From Candidatus Bathyarchaeota archaeon (GTDB taxonomy: Archaea > Thermoproteota > Bathyarchaeia > Bathyarchaeales > Bathycorpusculaceae), in contig DAOVMU010000017.1 in NCBI GenBank assembly GCA_030630585.1, positions 1 through 13,028 of the forward strand: 13,028 nucleotides of DNA, read 5' to 3'. The position numbers were made by a program, and so were the translations under genes. Below the pieces are notes generated by a model. The model saw nothing but the letters and a program-made list of their open reading frames with translations, was not told the DNA's origin and searched no databases. Below, piece after piece: positions 6,404 through 13,028 of the stretch. Position 1 is the first letter of the stretch, and each line of letters opens with the position of its first letter.

Positions 6404-7620
6404 AAGGGAAGCTTATCTACTTTTTCTGGTTCCTTAGCCAATGAAACATGACTGTTTATTCTTAATTCACCAGTGTACTGCACTTCACCGCTTATGTGGC
6501 AGTGGGATTCGATTGTGATGTTTTCACCGTAAACGTTCTCTGCGTGTGCTCCGCTTCTGAGTAGAATCTTCTTTCCGTAAATCTCTTCTGCATGTGCATC
6601 TCTACCAATGATAACTTGGTCTGCTTTTATAGGTCCAAGGACTTTGCCTCGCCTTCCTATATTAACAAAACGCGCCGTTACGCCTTCCACAGTGATTATT
6701 GAACCGCCAACCTCTACGCGCTCTTCTGCCGTAGCTTTTCTTGAGCGTAATGACCCGCCTACCTCAATGTTTCTTGCTGAGACTTCCTCATTGACTTCGA
6801 CTTTGCCTCCTACTTCGAGATTTCCTGAAAGCTTCAGTGACTTGCCTGCTTTCACCTTGCCTCCTACTTCAATTTCACAACCCTCACCGGAGCCAGTTAT
6901 CTCCACTTTACCTCCCACCTCAATATCCTTGAAATCCAAATCACCTTCAACTTTAAATAATCCTCCAACATCTACATCGCCGCCCTTATTTTCGCCGGAT
7001 AGTCGAACGACTCCGCCTACGTTGATCTCCTCAAATTCCAGAGAGTCCTTCGACTCAAAGCTTCCGCCTACATCTACTTTGCGAATTTTCCCGCCTGCAA
7101 CTTTTGCCGTGCCTCCTACCTCAAGTTTTGTGATGTCCACTTCAGACTCGATTGAAAGGCTTCCGCCTACGTCTATCTTCTCCGCTTTCACTTCTCCTTT
7201 AGCTTTAAAGCTTCCGCCTACGTCTATCTCTTCAGCCTTTACACTTCCATCAACCTTCAAGCTTCCACCTACATCAACTTCTTCAACCTGTAAGTCCTTG
7301 GTCACGGACAGCACCGCATCTACGTCTACGCGTTTTGCAATCATTTTCCCATAAACTTCTAGGCGGCCATCTTCTGCTTTAACGGAATTTTCTATTTCCA
7401 AGTCTCCGTGGATTGTTACATTGTCTTCGGCTTCTAGGTTTTGTGCTGAGAGAGTGCACTGAAAAATGTTGTCTCCTTCGCAGTAAACAGTGCCAGAAAC
7501 CTTCACTGTAGGGGGTGTCCCCGTTCCGTCGATGACGGCACGTCTGCCCACCACTAAGTCTCCCTCAACGAAATCTAGTGTTGTTTTGCCTCTTGGGGGA
7601 ACAGTTGTTTTCTTGTTCAT
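6400..7620 (-). CDS. Bactofilin-like polymer-forming beta-solenoid protein
   Basis: 406 residues without signal peptide or membrane segment, so probably cytoplasmic. Residues 117-306 carry twelve VGG motifs (at 117, 134, 151, 168, 184, 201, 218, 235, 252, 270, 287, 304). Spacing is almost always 17 residues, with units such as VDVGGSLKVDGSVKAEE. The rhythm continues as IGRR (321) and IGRD (338), and begins at VDAV (100). Such alternating V/I-x-V repeats with Gly turns form a right-handed beta-helix, as in bactofilins, which polymerise into filaments without nucleotide. The repeat region here (about 290 residues) is much longer than the roughly 110-residue bactofilin core. GGAG at 7633-7630 precedes ATG 7620 by 9 bases, and TTTTTAAG (7667-7660) is a likely TATA box. 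The alternative is a periodic protein of unrelated role; filament formation is inferred. Confidence 0.8.
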   Translation of the reverse strand: MNKKTTVPPRGKTTLDFVEGDLVVGRRAVIDGTGTPPTVKVSGTVYCEGDNIFQCTLSAQNLEAEDNVTIHGDLEIENSVKAEDGRLEVYGKMIAKRVDVDAVLSVTKDLQVEEVDVGGSLKVDGSVKAEEIDVGGSFKAKGEVKAEKIDVGGSLSIESEVDITKLEVGGTAKVAGGKIRKVDVGGSFESKDSLEFEEINVGGVVRLSGENKGGDVDVGGLFKVEGDLDFKDIEVGGKVEITGSGEGCEIEVGGKVKAGKSLKLSGNLEVGGKVEVNEEVSARNIEVGGSLRSRKATAEERVEVGGSIITVEGVTARFVNIGRRGKVLGPIKADQVIIGRDAHAEEIYGKKILLRSGAHAENVYGENITIESHCHISGEVQYTGELRINSHVSLAKEPEKVDKLPF

Positions 7621-7659
7621 TCTACAACTCTCCGATATAGGAATTTGTGTTATGGGAAC

Positions 7660-7667
7660 TTAAAAAG
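7660..7667 (-). promoter_or_regulatory. TATA box for the solenoid gene
   Basis: CTTTTTAA on the minus strand, centred about 44 bases before the ATG. It predicts a transcript start near 7637, just ahead of the GGAG ribosome site. Confidence 0.4.
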
Positions 7668-7764
7668 GAAACTCACGTATGGTAGTCACAATTTGTTACT
7701 ATAACCCGTGTGGTCTTACATAGCGCATAATATCGTGACTTGAGGTGTCAGTAAAAACTTATAG

Positions 7765-7783
7765 ATACGTGCTTGTTACGTAT
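7765..7783. promoter_or_regulatory. Inverted repeat, candidate operator of the kaiC-like gene
   Basis: Arms ATACGT and ACGTAT separated by GCTTGTT, ending 8 bases before the TATA box of the kaiC-like gene. That position suits an activator or a regulator of TFB binding. The partner protein is unknown. Confidence 0.4.
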
Positions 7784-7791
7784 GCATAAGG

Positions 7792-7799
7792 TATAAATA
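7792..7799 (+). promoter_or_regulatory. TATA box for the kaiC-like gene
   Basis: TATAAATA, preceded by the purine-rich AAGG expected of a BRE. It predicts a transcript start near 7822 and a leader of about 17 bases with GGTGAG in front of the TTG start. Confidence 0.65.
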
Positions 7800-7838
7800 T
7801 TCAATGAAATAGTATTTTAGGTCGTTAGGTGAGATAGT

Positions 7839-8597
7839 TTGGTAAGAAAAATTGCTACTGGGATTGGTGGTTTAGATGAGCTGGTTGGTGGAGGTTTCCC
7901 TGAGGACAGGGTCATTTTGGTTATTGGGGGACCAGGCGCTGGCAAAACCATTATGTGCAGCCAATTCTTGTACAAAGGAATTTATGAAAATCAGGAAAAC
8001 GGGATATTCGTAAGCCTAGACGAAAGCAAGGATCACTTCTATTCTGAAATGGAACAATTCGGGTGGGATTTTCGGAAGGCAGAGGAGGAGGGGAAGTTTG
8101 CCTTCATAGATGCCACGCGAATGTCCCAAGTGGCTATGCTGAAAGAGAAACTGTACAAAGAAGAATCCCGTAGCTTACGAGGCAAGCAATTGTCTATCGA
8201 TAGACTGATCGAAGATTTACAAGCAAAAATCCGCCAGATTAATGCGAAAAGAGTTATAGTGGACACTTTAGCAGCGCTTGTCTACAGATTTCCAGATGCT
8301 ATAGAAAAAAGAACTGCAGTTGTGGATTTGATTGAATCACTAGCGGATTTGGGGGTTACAAGCCTTGTAACGACGGAATTGGGGTACTTGGGTCTTGAAC
8401 GAAATGCCTTGGAAGAAGAATTTCTTGTTCACGGAGTTATCATGATGCAAACGCTGTTTTCAGGAGGAACTACAACGAGGGCTATACAAGTTGAAAAGAT
8501 GAGGGAAGCTAAGGTCAATCCGAGCCTTGTGCCATATTCAATAGATCGAAATGGCATTGAGATATTTCCCAATATGCCGTTATTCGAGGGAAAATAA
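7839..8597 (+). CDS. KaiC-like RecA-fold ATPase, single domain
   Basis: 252 residues from TTG 7839; GGTGA at 7829-7833 sits 5 bases ahead and supports this start. One KaiC domain: ATGIGGLDELVGGG at 6-19, Walker A GGPGAGKT at 30-37, an acidic DES at 61-63 where KaiC has its catalytic glutamates, Walker B VIVD at 139-142, and VTTELG at 177-182. It has one lobe only, not the double-lobed clock protein, and archaea without a clock carry many such proteins. Some work as signalling or scaffold ATPases. The nearest gene, convergent, encodes a winged-helix protein with a degenerate domain of the same fold, so the two may form a regulatory pair. It has its own promoter with an inverted repeat upstream. 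Confidence 0.9.
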   Translation: MVRKIATGIGGLDELVGGGFPEDRVILVIGGPGAGKTIMCSQFLYKGIYENQENGIFVSLDESKDHFYSEMEQFGWDFRKAEEEGKFAFIDATRMSQVAMLKEKLYKEESRSLRGKQLSIDRLIEDLQAKIRQINAKRVIVDTLAALVYRFPDAIEKRTAVVDLIESLADLGVTSLVTTELGYLGLERNALEEEFLVHGVIMMQTLFSGGTTTRAIQVEKMREAKVNPSLVPYSIDRNGIEIFPNMPLFEGK

Positions 8598-8606
8598 GTC
8601 CTTAAG

Positions 8607-8618
8607 AACTCCGGAGTT
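8607..8618. terminator. Perfect 12-base palindrome between convergent genes
   Basis: AACTCCGGAGTT starts 10 bases after the kaiC-like stop and is followed by T-rich sequence (8619-8650). A stem without a loop is weak as RNA, so it may be a terminator remnant or a protein site. Confidence 0.35.
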
Positions 8619-8650
8619 TCAGTTTTGACCTCTTAGTAATTTCTTTTGTT

Positions 8651-9634
8651 TCATGTGTTCAGCCTTTCTTTTCTCAAAGTCAGCTTGGTGTCTAGATATC
8701 TTTGGTTGTACATTTTTCTGATTTTCAAGAATTTCTCTAGACCTTTTTCTGTTTCTTTCTCGTAAATGTTGATCTCTCCTTCAAATAGACCTAAAATTGC
8801 ATGAACTTCCTGTGGAGAATGCATATGCGGATTCATTACTGCCAAAGTCGTGAAATCTTTTGCCTTCAATTGTGGAATGACTCCGGCTAACCATCTTCTG
8901 GTCTGAACAGCACGGTGTTGTAACAAAACGTCTGAGATGATCTCTATGCACGCCCTTCTCGGGCCTTTGAGGGACGTGTCTAGTCTGCGAAAAGCTGAGC
9001 TCAAGGCAATACTAATATCGGTTAGGTTTTCTACCCCTTTCAATTTAGATACGTTGGGCAAGTTTTTGATGATTGTATCTGCTTGGGGATTGCATATGAA
9101 GAGGTAAAAGTTTGACTGGAATTGTTCTGCCAAAGCCTTTCCCTCACCCACCTCTGCAGTAACGTAAAACGTAATTTGATCCTTTTTAGCCCCTGCTTGC
9201 AGAAACCTTCTAATCACCAGGTCTTTTTCATCACATGAAGGCGAAGTCAATATGACTGCGTAGTTTTCAGGTATCCCGCCAAACAACATGTTGTCAAGAT
9301 CCTTGTATCCTGTGTTAATACGACCCGGGAGAGTAACCTCTGGAATCTTCACCGTTACAGGTTCTTTTAGGGCTGCGAAGAACCTCTGCATCCGTTTATA
9401 TGTTTCCAAATATGCCAAGCCTCGTTTTGTTGCTCTGTATTTCCTGCGATCGCCTACATTTATCTCCTTAATGAATCCATGTGAAACTAGAAAATTCAAT
9501 GTTTTCTTGGCTCTATCCACAGGCATGTTTGCCCCGTAAGAAACTCTAGTTAAAGAGCATAGCCCCTTCTTCGCAATCACTTCTACACTGTCTGCGTAAA
9601 TGTCATATTTTGTTCTTCTTCGCTCGTCAGACAA
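8651..9634 (-). CDS. Winged-helix protein fused to a degenerate KaiC-like domain
   Basis: 327 residues from TTG 9634; the frame is open to 9733, but those 33 residues look non-coding. A TATA-like TTTAATAA at 9668-9661 would start transcription near 9637, and GGAG lies 9 bases before the TTG. Residues 10-85 form a winged helix (DIYADSVEVIAKKG, MPVDRAKKTLNFLVSHGFI, RRKYRATKRGLAYLE) common in archaeal regulators. Residues 105-300 follow the KaiC order: GRINTGYKDLDNMLFGGIP, then a first strand. The loop there is SPSCDEKD instead of a Walker A, so it lacks the Lys-Thr needed for ATP. The Walker B-like IEIISDVL ends in Asp235. It is likely a DNA-binding protein whose KaiC-like part senses or binds a partner rather than hydrolysing ATP. 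It is convergent with an intact KaiC-like ATPase. The function is inferred. Confidence 0.8.
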   Translation of the reverse strand: MSDERRRTKYDIYADSVEVIAKKGLCSLTRVSYGANMPVDRAKKTLNFLVSHGFIKEINVGDRRKYRATKRGLAYLETYKRMQRFFAALKEPVTVKIPEVTLPGRINTGYKDLDNMLFGGIPENYAVILTSPSCDEKDLVIRRFLQAGAKKDQITFYVTAEVGEGKALAEQFQSNFYLFICNPQADTIIKNLPNVSKLKGVENLTDISIALSSAFRRLDTSLKGPRRACIEIISDVLLQHRAVQTRRWLAGVIPQLKAKDFTTLAVMNPHMHSPQEVHAILGLFEGEINIYEKETEKGLEKFLKIRKMYNQRYLDTKLTLRKERLNT

Positions 9635-9660
9635 GAGAGTGCGCTCCGGATTTTCCACTA

Positions 9661-9668
9661 TTATTAAA
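9661..9668 (-). promoter_or_regulatory. TATA-like box for the winged-helix/KaiC gene
   Basis: TTTAATAA on the minus strand lies inside the longest open frame of this gene. It argues that translation starts downstream, at TTG 9634, with a very short leader or none. Confidence 0.4.
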
Positions 9669-9877
9669 CGTTGCTTGCTTAATCTTAATTGTGGTAGGTG
9701 ACTGTGCGCTAGACAGTTTCTCGCAGCAAACAATATCCTATTGCTTGGGGCAAAGGCATTTGACTGGGTATCACCTTGTTTCAGAAAGTCCCTGCGCGAA
9801 AATCATACATGAATGAGCTAAACAAAAAGTGAAGAGAAGCTTCTTTTTCCGTTGTCACTGGCTACTGGACGAAAATC

Positions 9878-9887
9878 CTTTTAGAAG
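9878..9887 (+). promoter_or_regulatory. Box A of the tRNA-Ser gene
   Basis: CTTTTAGAAG is centred about 26 bases before the first base of the tRNA, the usual distance for an archaeal TATA box. Confidence 0.4.
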
Positions 9888-9907
9888 TAAACAGCCTTTT
9901 CTTATTT

Positions 9908-10033
9908 GCCGGGGTGGCGGAGTGGTTAACGCGCTGGCCTCGAGATCTAAAATTAAGAATAGAGAGGGCTGGATAGGAGACAAGTAAGCCAGTGGGCCTT
10001 TGGCTCGCAGGGGTTCAAATCCCTTCCCCGGCG
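9908..10033 (+). tRNA. tRNA-Ser (CGA) with a 42-base intron
   Basis: The acceptor arms GCCGGGG (9908-9914) and CCCCGGC (10026-10032) pair fully, with discriminator G at 10033 as in archaeal tRNA-Ser; CCA is not encoded. The D stem is GCG/CGC (9917-9919, 9930-9932). The anticodon stem is CTGGC (9934-9938) with GCCAG (9988-9992), and the anticodon CGA is at 9941-9943. The long variable arm (GGGCC, TTT loop, GGCTC, 9994-10006) identifies a class II serine tRNA. The T arm has loop TTCAAAT (10014-10020). The intron is 9945-9986, between positions 37 and 38. Around the splice sites a bulge-helix-bulge can be drawn: central helix CTCG with CAAG (one C-A mismatch), bulges AGA and TAA, and inner helix TCT with AGA. 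It reads UCG codons. Confidence 0.93.
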
Positions 10034-10241
10034 CTAATCTGTTGCAGAATCTTCCAAAGAGCCCATGTTACAGTGGCGGTAAACGCAACCTGATGGCGAA
10101 GTGCCTAGAAGAAGCGACGTTCGTAAGTAATGACTGGGAGTAGGTTCAAACGTTCACACATGCTCATAACAAATCATTATAGAAGCAACTGAGAAGTAAA
10201 TCTTAAGATAATGCTTGATTAAGGAGAGTAAAGGAAAGGGC

Positions 10242-11498
10242 ATGGGTGCTCAGGCCAGGTTGTTCAGAGTCACTGCAAATGAGCAGAGAAGAAGCTTGTG
10301 CTCTGTCTGTCGAGGACATAGAAGGCTCTGTGGAAAAACTATCTGTCCAATTCTTGCCAAGGCTGAAGCCTTGATGAGGGTTGAGAAAAGTCTTTCTCAA
10401 GAGAAGATTTTCGGCTCTTCTCCTCCAGCAGTGTTCGTTGGATCATGGAATTACCCGAAGGTTTTAGCTGGTCCTCTGGTTCCGCCAGTTTCGTTGGAGG
10501 ACACTTCGATTATGGATATGCCTGAACTTTGGATAGACAAATCGTTTAGTGAGATTTTACGTTATAGGTTCTCTCTGGTTAGGGGGAAACGATTTACGGA
10601 TGTTAGATCCGCTGGAAACCCAAGTAGGATCTTGTCAACTTTTCAAGAGATCGTTATGTCGTCTAAGCCCACAGACACTGAGGTTTGGTTCAATAAGAAA
10701 CCGAAACTGTCCATAGTTTTTTCTCCTAGAGAACCCCCAACGGGCCCATCTGCCTTCATTAAACGTGCTGTTTTAGCTGAAAACCCTCAAGTTCCTAAGC
10801 CTGTAGATTATGTCGTCGCAGATACTGACTTGAAAGCTGAAAAAGGCATATTGAGGCTTTACGGCTCAAAGATTAATCAAAGACAGATAACAAGATTATT
10901 CTCGATAGGACTATTGGGAGCTAAAAGGCAGAGAAGGCTTGTCCCTACAGAGTGGAGCATAACAGCTGTAGACGACATTCTTGGAAGAGCAATCCATAAG
11001 GAAATCCTGAAATATCACTGGATTAACAAATTCATGATCTTCGGACATAAAGCCTTAGGGAACAACGTTCAGATACTTCTCTTCCCATCTTCATGGATGT
11101 TCGAAGCTCAAGAAGCTTGGCTTATCTCCCCTAACCCAATTCCAGGAGTTAATTATGAACTTGTTCATGGAAGACGATCCTACGCAGCTGATTTGGCCGG
11201 AGCATATTATGCCGCGCGTTTACCAGTTCTTGAATACTTGAAGCAGATAAGACGTCAGGCAGGAGGCTTAGTTCTCATGGAGGTGTATCCAGAATGGATA
11301 CCTTTAGGTGTCTGGCGTTTCAGAGAGATCTGCCGAGAAGCATTAAGGAAGCAACCTATCAGGTTTGATACGCTTGAAGAAGCTTTAGCTGTTATGGAAA
11401 ACAGGTTGAGACTTCCTCTTGCAAGATGGTTAGAGAGAAGCGAAATCTTGCGATTGTTGAAGAGTCAAACAAGATTAACCAAATTTCTATCCGTTTGA
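10242..11498 (+). CDS. Nre family DNA repair protein with PIP box
   Basis: 418 residues from ATG 10242. The frame is open to a TTG at 10215, but GGAAAGG (10233-10239) just before the ATG favours the shorter form. A four-cysteine zinc-type motif stands near the start (Cys20, Cys23, Cys30, Cys35; CSVCRGHRRLCGKTICPIL), which is characteristic of the archaeal Nre (DUF650/DUF651) proteins. The middle contains conserved-looking blocks such as FVGSWNYPKVLAGPL and PTEWSITAVDD. The C terminus ends with QTRLTKF (409-415), which fits the PCNA-interacting pattern Q-x-x-L-x-x-F. Nre proteins act in DNA-damage repair with PCNA; their biochemical activity is not settled. It stands alone between the tRNA gene and the mevalonate enzyme. 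Whether it is NreA or NreB is not decided here. Confidence 0.9.
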   Translation: MGAQARLFRVTANEQRRSLCSVCRGHRRLCGKTICPILAKAEALMRVEKSLSQEKIFGSSPPAVFVGSWNYPKVLAGPLVPPVSLEDTSIMDMPELWIDKSFSEILRYRFSLVRGKRFTDVRSAGNPSRILSTFQEIVMSSKPTDTEVWFNKKPKLSIVFSPREPPTGPSAFIKRAVLAENPQVPKPVDYVVADTDLKAEKGILRLYGSKINQRQITRLFSIGLLGAKRQRRLVPTEWSITAVDDILGRAIHKEILKYHWINKFMIFGHKALGNNVQILLFPSSWMFEAQEAWLISPNPIPGVNYELVHGRRSYAADLAGAYYAARLPVLEYLKQIRRQAGGLVLMEVYPEWIPLGVWRFREICREALRKQPIRFDTLEEALAVMENRLRLPLARWLERSEILRLLKSQTRLTKFLSV

Positions 11499-11670
11499 TT
11501 TCAATCTCGTTCGCAAGTAGGAGTATATTAGTGGGAGTTTGAGATTTATGCGCTAAATAATTTGGCCTCCTGTTCTACGATCAATTATCTGTGGAAAGAG
11601 GAAAAAACGCGCCAAAAGTGCATATTGAGCGAGAAAAACAGGTGTTGCACACACTATTCAACCTTTCATC

Positions 11671-11691
11671 AATCATGTATACAGCATGATT
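11671..11691. promoter_or_regulatory. Inverted repeat upstream of the mevalonate decarboxylase gene
   Basis: Arms AATCATG and CATGATT separated by TATACAG, 76 bases before the ATG. A nested 8-base palindrome TGTATACA overlaps it. It could be an operator, and it could also contribute a TATA-like sequence. The rest of the gap from 11499 to 11766 shows nothing else. Confidence 0.3.
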
Positions 11692-11766
11692 TCACTAGCG
11701 AATAAGTGTTGAGATTCCATTGCCAGCGCTAAAGGCTTAATTCATTAGTTAGGAGATTTAAAGAGT

Positions 11767-12732
11767 ATGAAGGCAACGGCGTTTGCTCACCCAATTCAGG
11801 GCTTAATTAAGTATCATGGATTGAAAGATACAAGACTCAGAATTCCATTTCACGACAGCATATCTGTTTGCATTGACGCTCTTAGCACAACCACAACAGT
11901 TGAAGCAACTACATCATTGAAAGAAGATTTAGTAATAATCAACGGAAAAAAGGCTGTAGGCATAGACTTGAAAAGAGTTGAGATTGTTCTTGACAAGCTA
12001 AAAAACATGGCAGCCTATCTAGGACAGTTTAGAGTTGTCTCCCAAAATAGCATAACAAGCGGAAAGGGGCTTGGCTTCTCTGCTTCCGGCTTTGCAGCTC
12101 TTGGCAGGGCGGCATGTGCTGCTTTGGACTTAGAAACTGATTATATCTCTCTTTGTGAATTGATTAGGTTGGGTGCAGGATCTGCCACGAGAAGTCTTGC
12201 AGGAAGCTTTGCGATATGGTATGCCAACAAGAATGGAAAGTCCTATGCAGAACAGTTGGTCAAACCTGGAACTGTGGATTTAGGCATGGCCATTGTTCCC
12301 ATTTCCTCATCAGTTAGAACAGATGAAGCCCATAGCGAAGTTCTCAGTTCACCATTCTTTAAGGCTCGGTTGAAGTATGTTAGAGCCATCATAAAAACGA
12401 TGGGGGAAGCAATAGAAACAGGGGATGTTACCACAATAGGAAGGCTTGCTGAAGAAGACACTTTGAATCTGCACGCAAGCACGATGACTGGCAAAGCTCA
12501 TATGTTTCTTTGGGAGCCCGAAACAGTCTCTATAATAAAAGAAGTTGAGAGAATGCGACGTGAAGGTGTGCCCGCATGGTATTCCATAGATACGGGCCCA
12601 TCTGTTTTTGTTAATACTTTCACACGTTATGTTGAAGAGGTGGCTGATAGACTACGCGAGTTAGGTTTCTCGAACATCATAGTCAGCAAGGTCGGTGGTA
12701 AACCTTTGTTAAGCAACAACCATCTGTTTTAG
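11767..12732 (+). CDS. Diphosphomevalonate decarboxylase family (GHMP superfamily)
   Basis: 321 residues, ATG 11767, with AGGAG at 11751-11755. It belongs to the mevalonate route that makes isoprenoid precursors for archaeal membrane lipids. Family marks are LIKYHGLKDTRLRIP with Lys15, GKGLGFSASGFAALG at 99-113 (the phosphate loop region with Ser105 and Ser107), GAGSATRSLAGSFAIW with Arg142, and SIDTGPSVFV with Asp275. Lys15, Arg142 and Asp275 align with the Asp-Lys-Arg triad of true decarboxylases, so decarboxylation is likely intact. Related archaeal enzymes act on phosphomevalonate or phosphorylate mevalonate at position 3 without decarboxylating, so the substrate cannot be fixed from these motifs. 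A methyltransferase gene follows after 14 bases and is probably co-transcribed. Confidence 0.87.
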   Translation: MKATAFAHPIQGLIKYHGLKDTRLRIPFHDSISVCIDALSTTTTVEATTSLKEDLVIINGKKAVGIDLKRVEIVLDKLKNMAAYLGQFRVVSQNSITSGKGLGFSASGFAALGRAACAALDLETDYISLCELIRLGAGSATRSLAGSFAIWYANKNGKSYAEQLVKPGTVDLGMAIVPISSSVRTDEAHSEVLSSPFFKARLKYVRAIIKTMGEAIETGDVTTIGRLAEEDTLNLHASTMTGKAHMFLWEPETVSIIKEVERMRREGVPAWYSIDTGPSVFVNTFTRYVEEVADRLRELGFSNIIVSKVGGKPLLSNNHLF

Positions 12733-12746
12733 GATGGCGTATATGA

Positions 12747-13028
12747 ATGACTTATAGGCTAGCCGCAAAATTCTACGATCTATTTGGTTCTAAAAATGAC
12801 CTGGAATTCTATAAGGAACTGGCTCTTCAGAGTGGAAATAAGGCTTTGGAATTGGGTGTGGGAACTGCCAGAGTAGCTATATCGCTTGCCAGGGCAGGAG
12901 TCACGGTTGTGGGTGTTGACAACTCTGCTTACATGCTTAGGATAGCCAAGGAAAAACTAGCTAAAGAATCGGAATCCGTTAGAAAACGCGTGATGCTAAA
13001 GAGGGGCGACATGAAACATTTTGAATTG
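12747..13028 (+). CDS. Class I SAM-dependent methyltransferase, 5' part
   Basis: ATG 12747 follows an in-frame TGA, and 94 codons are visible before the window ends. Residues 33-44 (ALELGVGTARVA) are motif I, the glycine-rich loop that binds S-adenosylmethionine. Residues 54-60 (VVGVDNS) give the acidic Asp58 that contacts the ribose. KRGDMKHF (85-92) matches the motif around the adenine site. The N-terminal AAKFYDLFGSKNDLEFY is usual in small-molecule or lipid methyltransferases (UbiE-like group), but the substrate cannot be told. It starts 14 bases after the decarboxylase stop, so it is likely in the same operon. The gene is cut by the window edge, not broken. Confidence 0.88.
   Translation, partial: MTYRLAAKFYDLFGSKNDLEFYKELALQSGNKALELGVGTARVAISLARAGVTVVGVDNSAYMLRIAKEKLAKESESVRKRVMLKRGDMKHFEL

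Noticed and set aside
6608..7354. 248-residue plus-strand open frame rich in PPTS repeats
   Set aside because: It is the exact antisense of the 17-residue repeats of the solenoid gene; its periodicity is a by-product of those repeats.
9635..9733. 33-residue N-terminal extension of the winged-helix/KaiC protein
   Set aside because: A TATA-like box lies inside it and its residues do not resemble the family; TTG 9634 with GGAG upstream fits better.
10080..10145. Possible C/D box RNA after the tRNA gene
   Set aside because: TGATGG is only near a C box, and no CTGA lies at a suitable distance with closing stems.
10215..10241. TTG start for the Nre protein, nine residues earlier
   Set aside because: The added residues are read from purine-rich leader sequence that serves as the ribosome site for ATG 10242.
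12734..12757. Very short frame ATG GCG TAT ATG AAT GAC TTA TAG before the methyltransferase
   Set aside because: Seven codons only, with no sign of leader-peptide function; it simply overlaps the spacer and the methyltransferase start.
1..13028. CRISPR array, insertion sequence, integrase or prophage genes
   Set aside because: I saw no regularly spaced direct repeats, transposase or integrase motifs, and no terminal inverted repeats; the tRNA 3' end is not duplicated in the window.

Overview
The window is archaeal. The main reasons are an Orc1/Cdc6 initiator next to a candidate origin with ORB-type repeats, the small (DP1) subunit of the archaea-specific DNA polymerase D, an Nre-family repair protein with a PCNA-binding tail, a tRNA-Ser(CGA) with an intron after position 37, a mevalonate-pathway GHMP decarboxylase, KaiC-family ATPases, TATA boxes in place of -35/-10 boxes, and GGTGA/GGAG ribosome sites in front of several TTG or GTG starts. 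PolD together with these families points away from classical Crenarchaeota. A Bathyarchaeia-like or other mesophilic/moderate TACK archaeon is my best guess, but that is inference.

Layout. 1-315 is the 3' end of an unrecognised basic ORF. 357-580 looks like decayed coding sequence on the minus strand. 553-987 (minus) is a small winged-helix protein. 988-1789 has no convincing gene. It holds a candidate replication origin with three ORB-like elements, two of them inverted around a strongly AT-rich stretch, plus the orc1/cdc6 promoter. orc1/cdc6 (1790-3040) follows and ends at a hairpin. Converging on it is a two-gene operon on the minus strand: a DUF429 RNase H-like protein (5340-4738) overlapping DP1 of DNA polymerase D (4741-3185) by 4 bases. 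This left half is a replication-initiation neighbourhood.

Diverging from the DUF429 gene is an AbrB-PhoU regulator (5420-6403). It ends on the same CTAG tetranucleotide as the convergent gene for a long bactofilin-like beta-solenoid protein (7620-6400), built on a 17-residue repeat. Then come a single-domain KaiC-like ATPase (7839-8597) and, convergent to it, a winged-helix protein fused to a KaiC-like domain whose Walker A has decayed (9634-8651).

The right part holds the intron-containing tRNA-Ser, an Nre-family repair protein (10242-11498), a diphosphomevalonate-decarboxylase-family enzyme (11767-12732) and the start of a class I SAM methyltransferase cut by the window edge. No CRISPR array, insertion sequence, integrase or rRNA is visible. 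The most informative unannotated element is the ORB-flanked origin. The solenoid protein, the KaiC/degenerate-KaiC pair and the decayed segment at 357-580 are also worth a second look.
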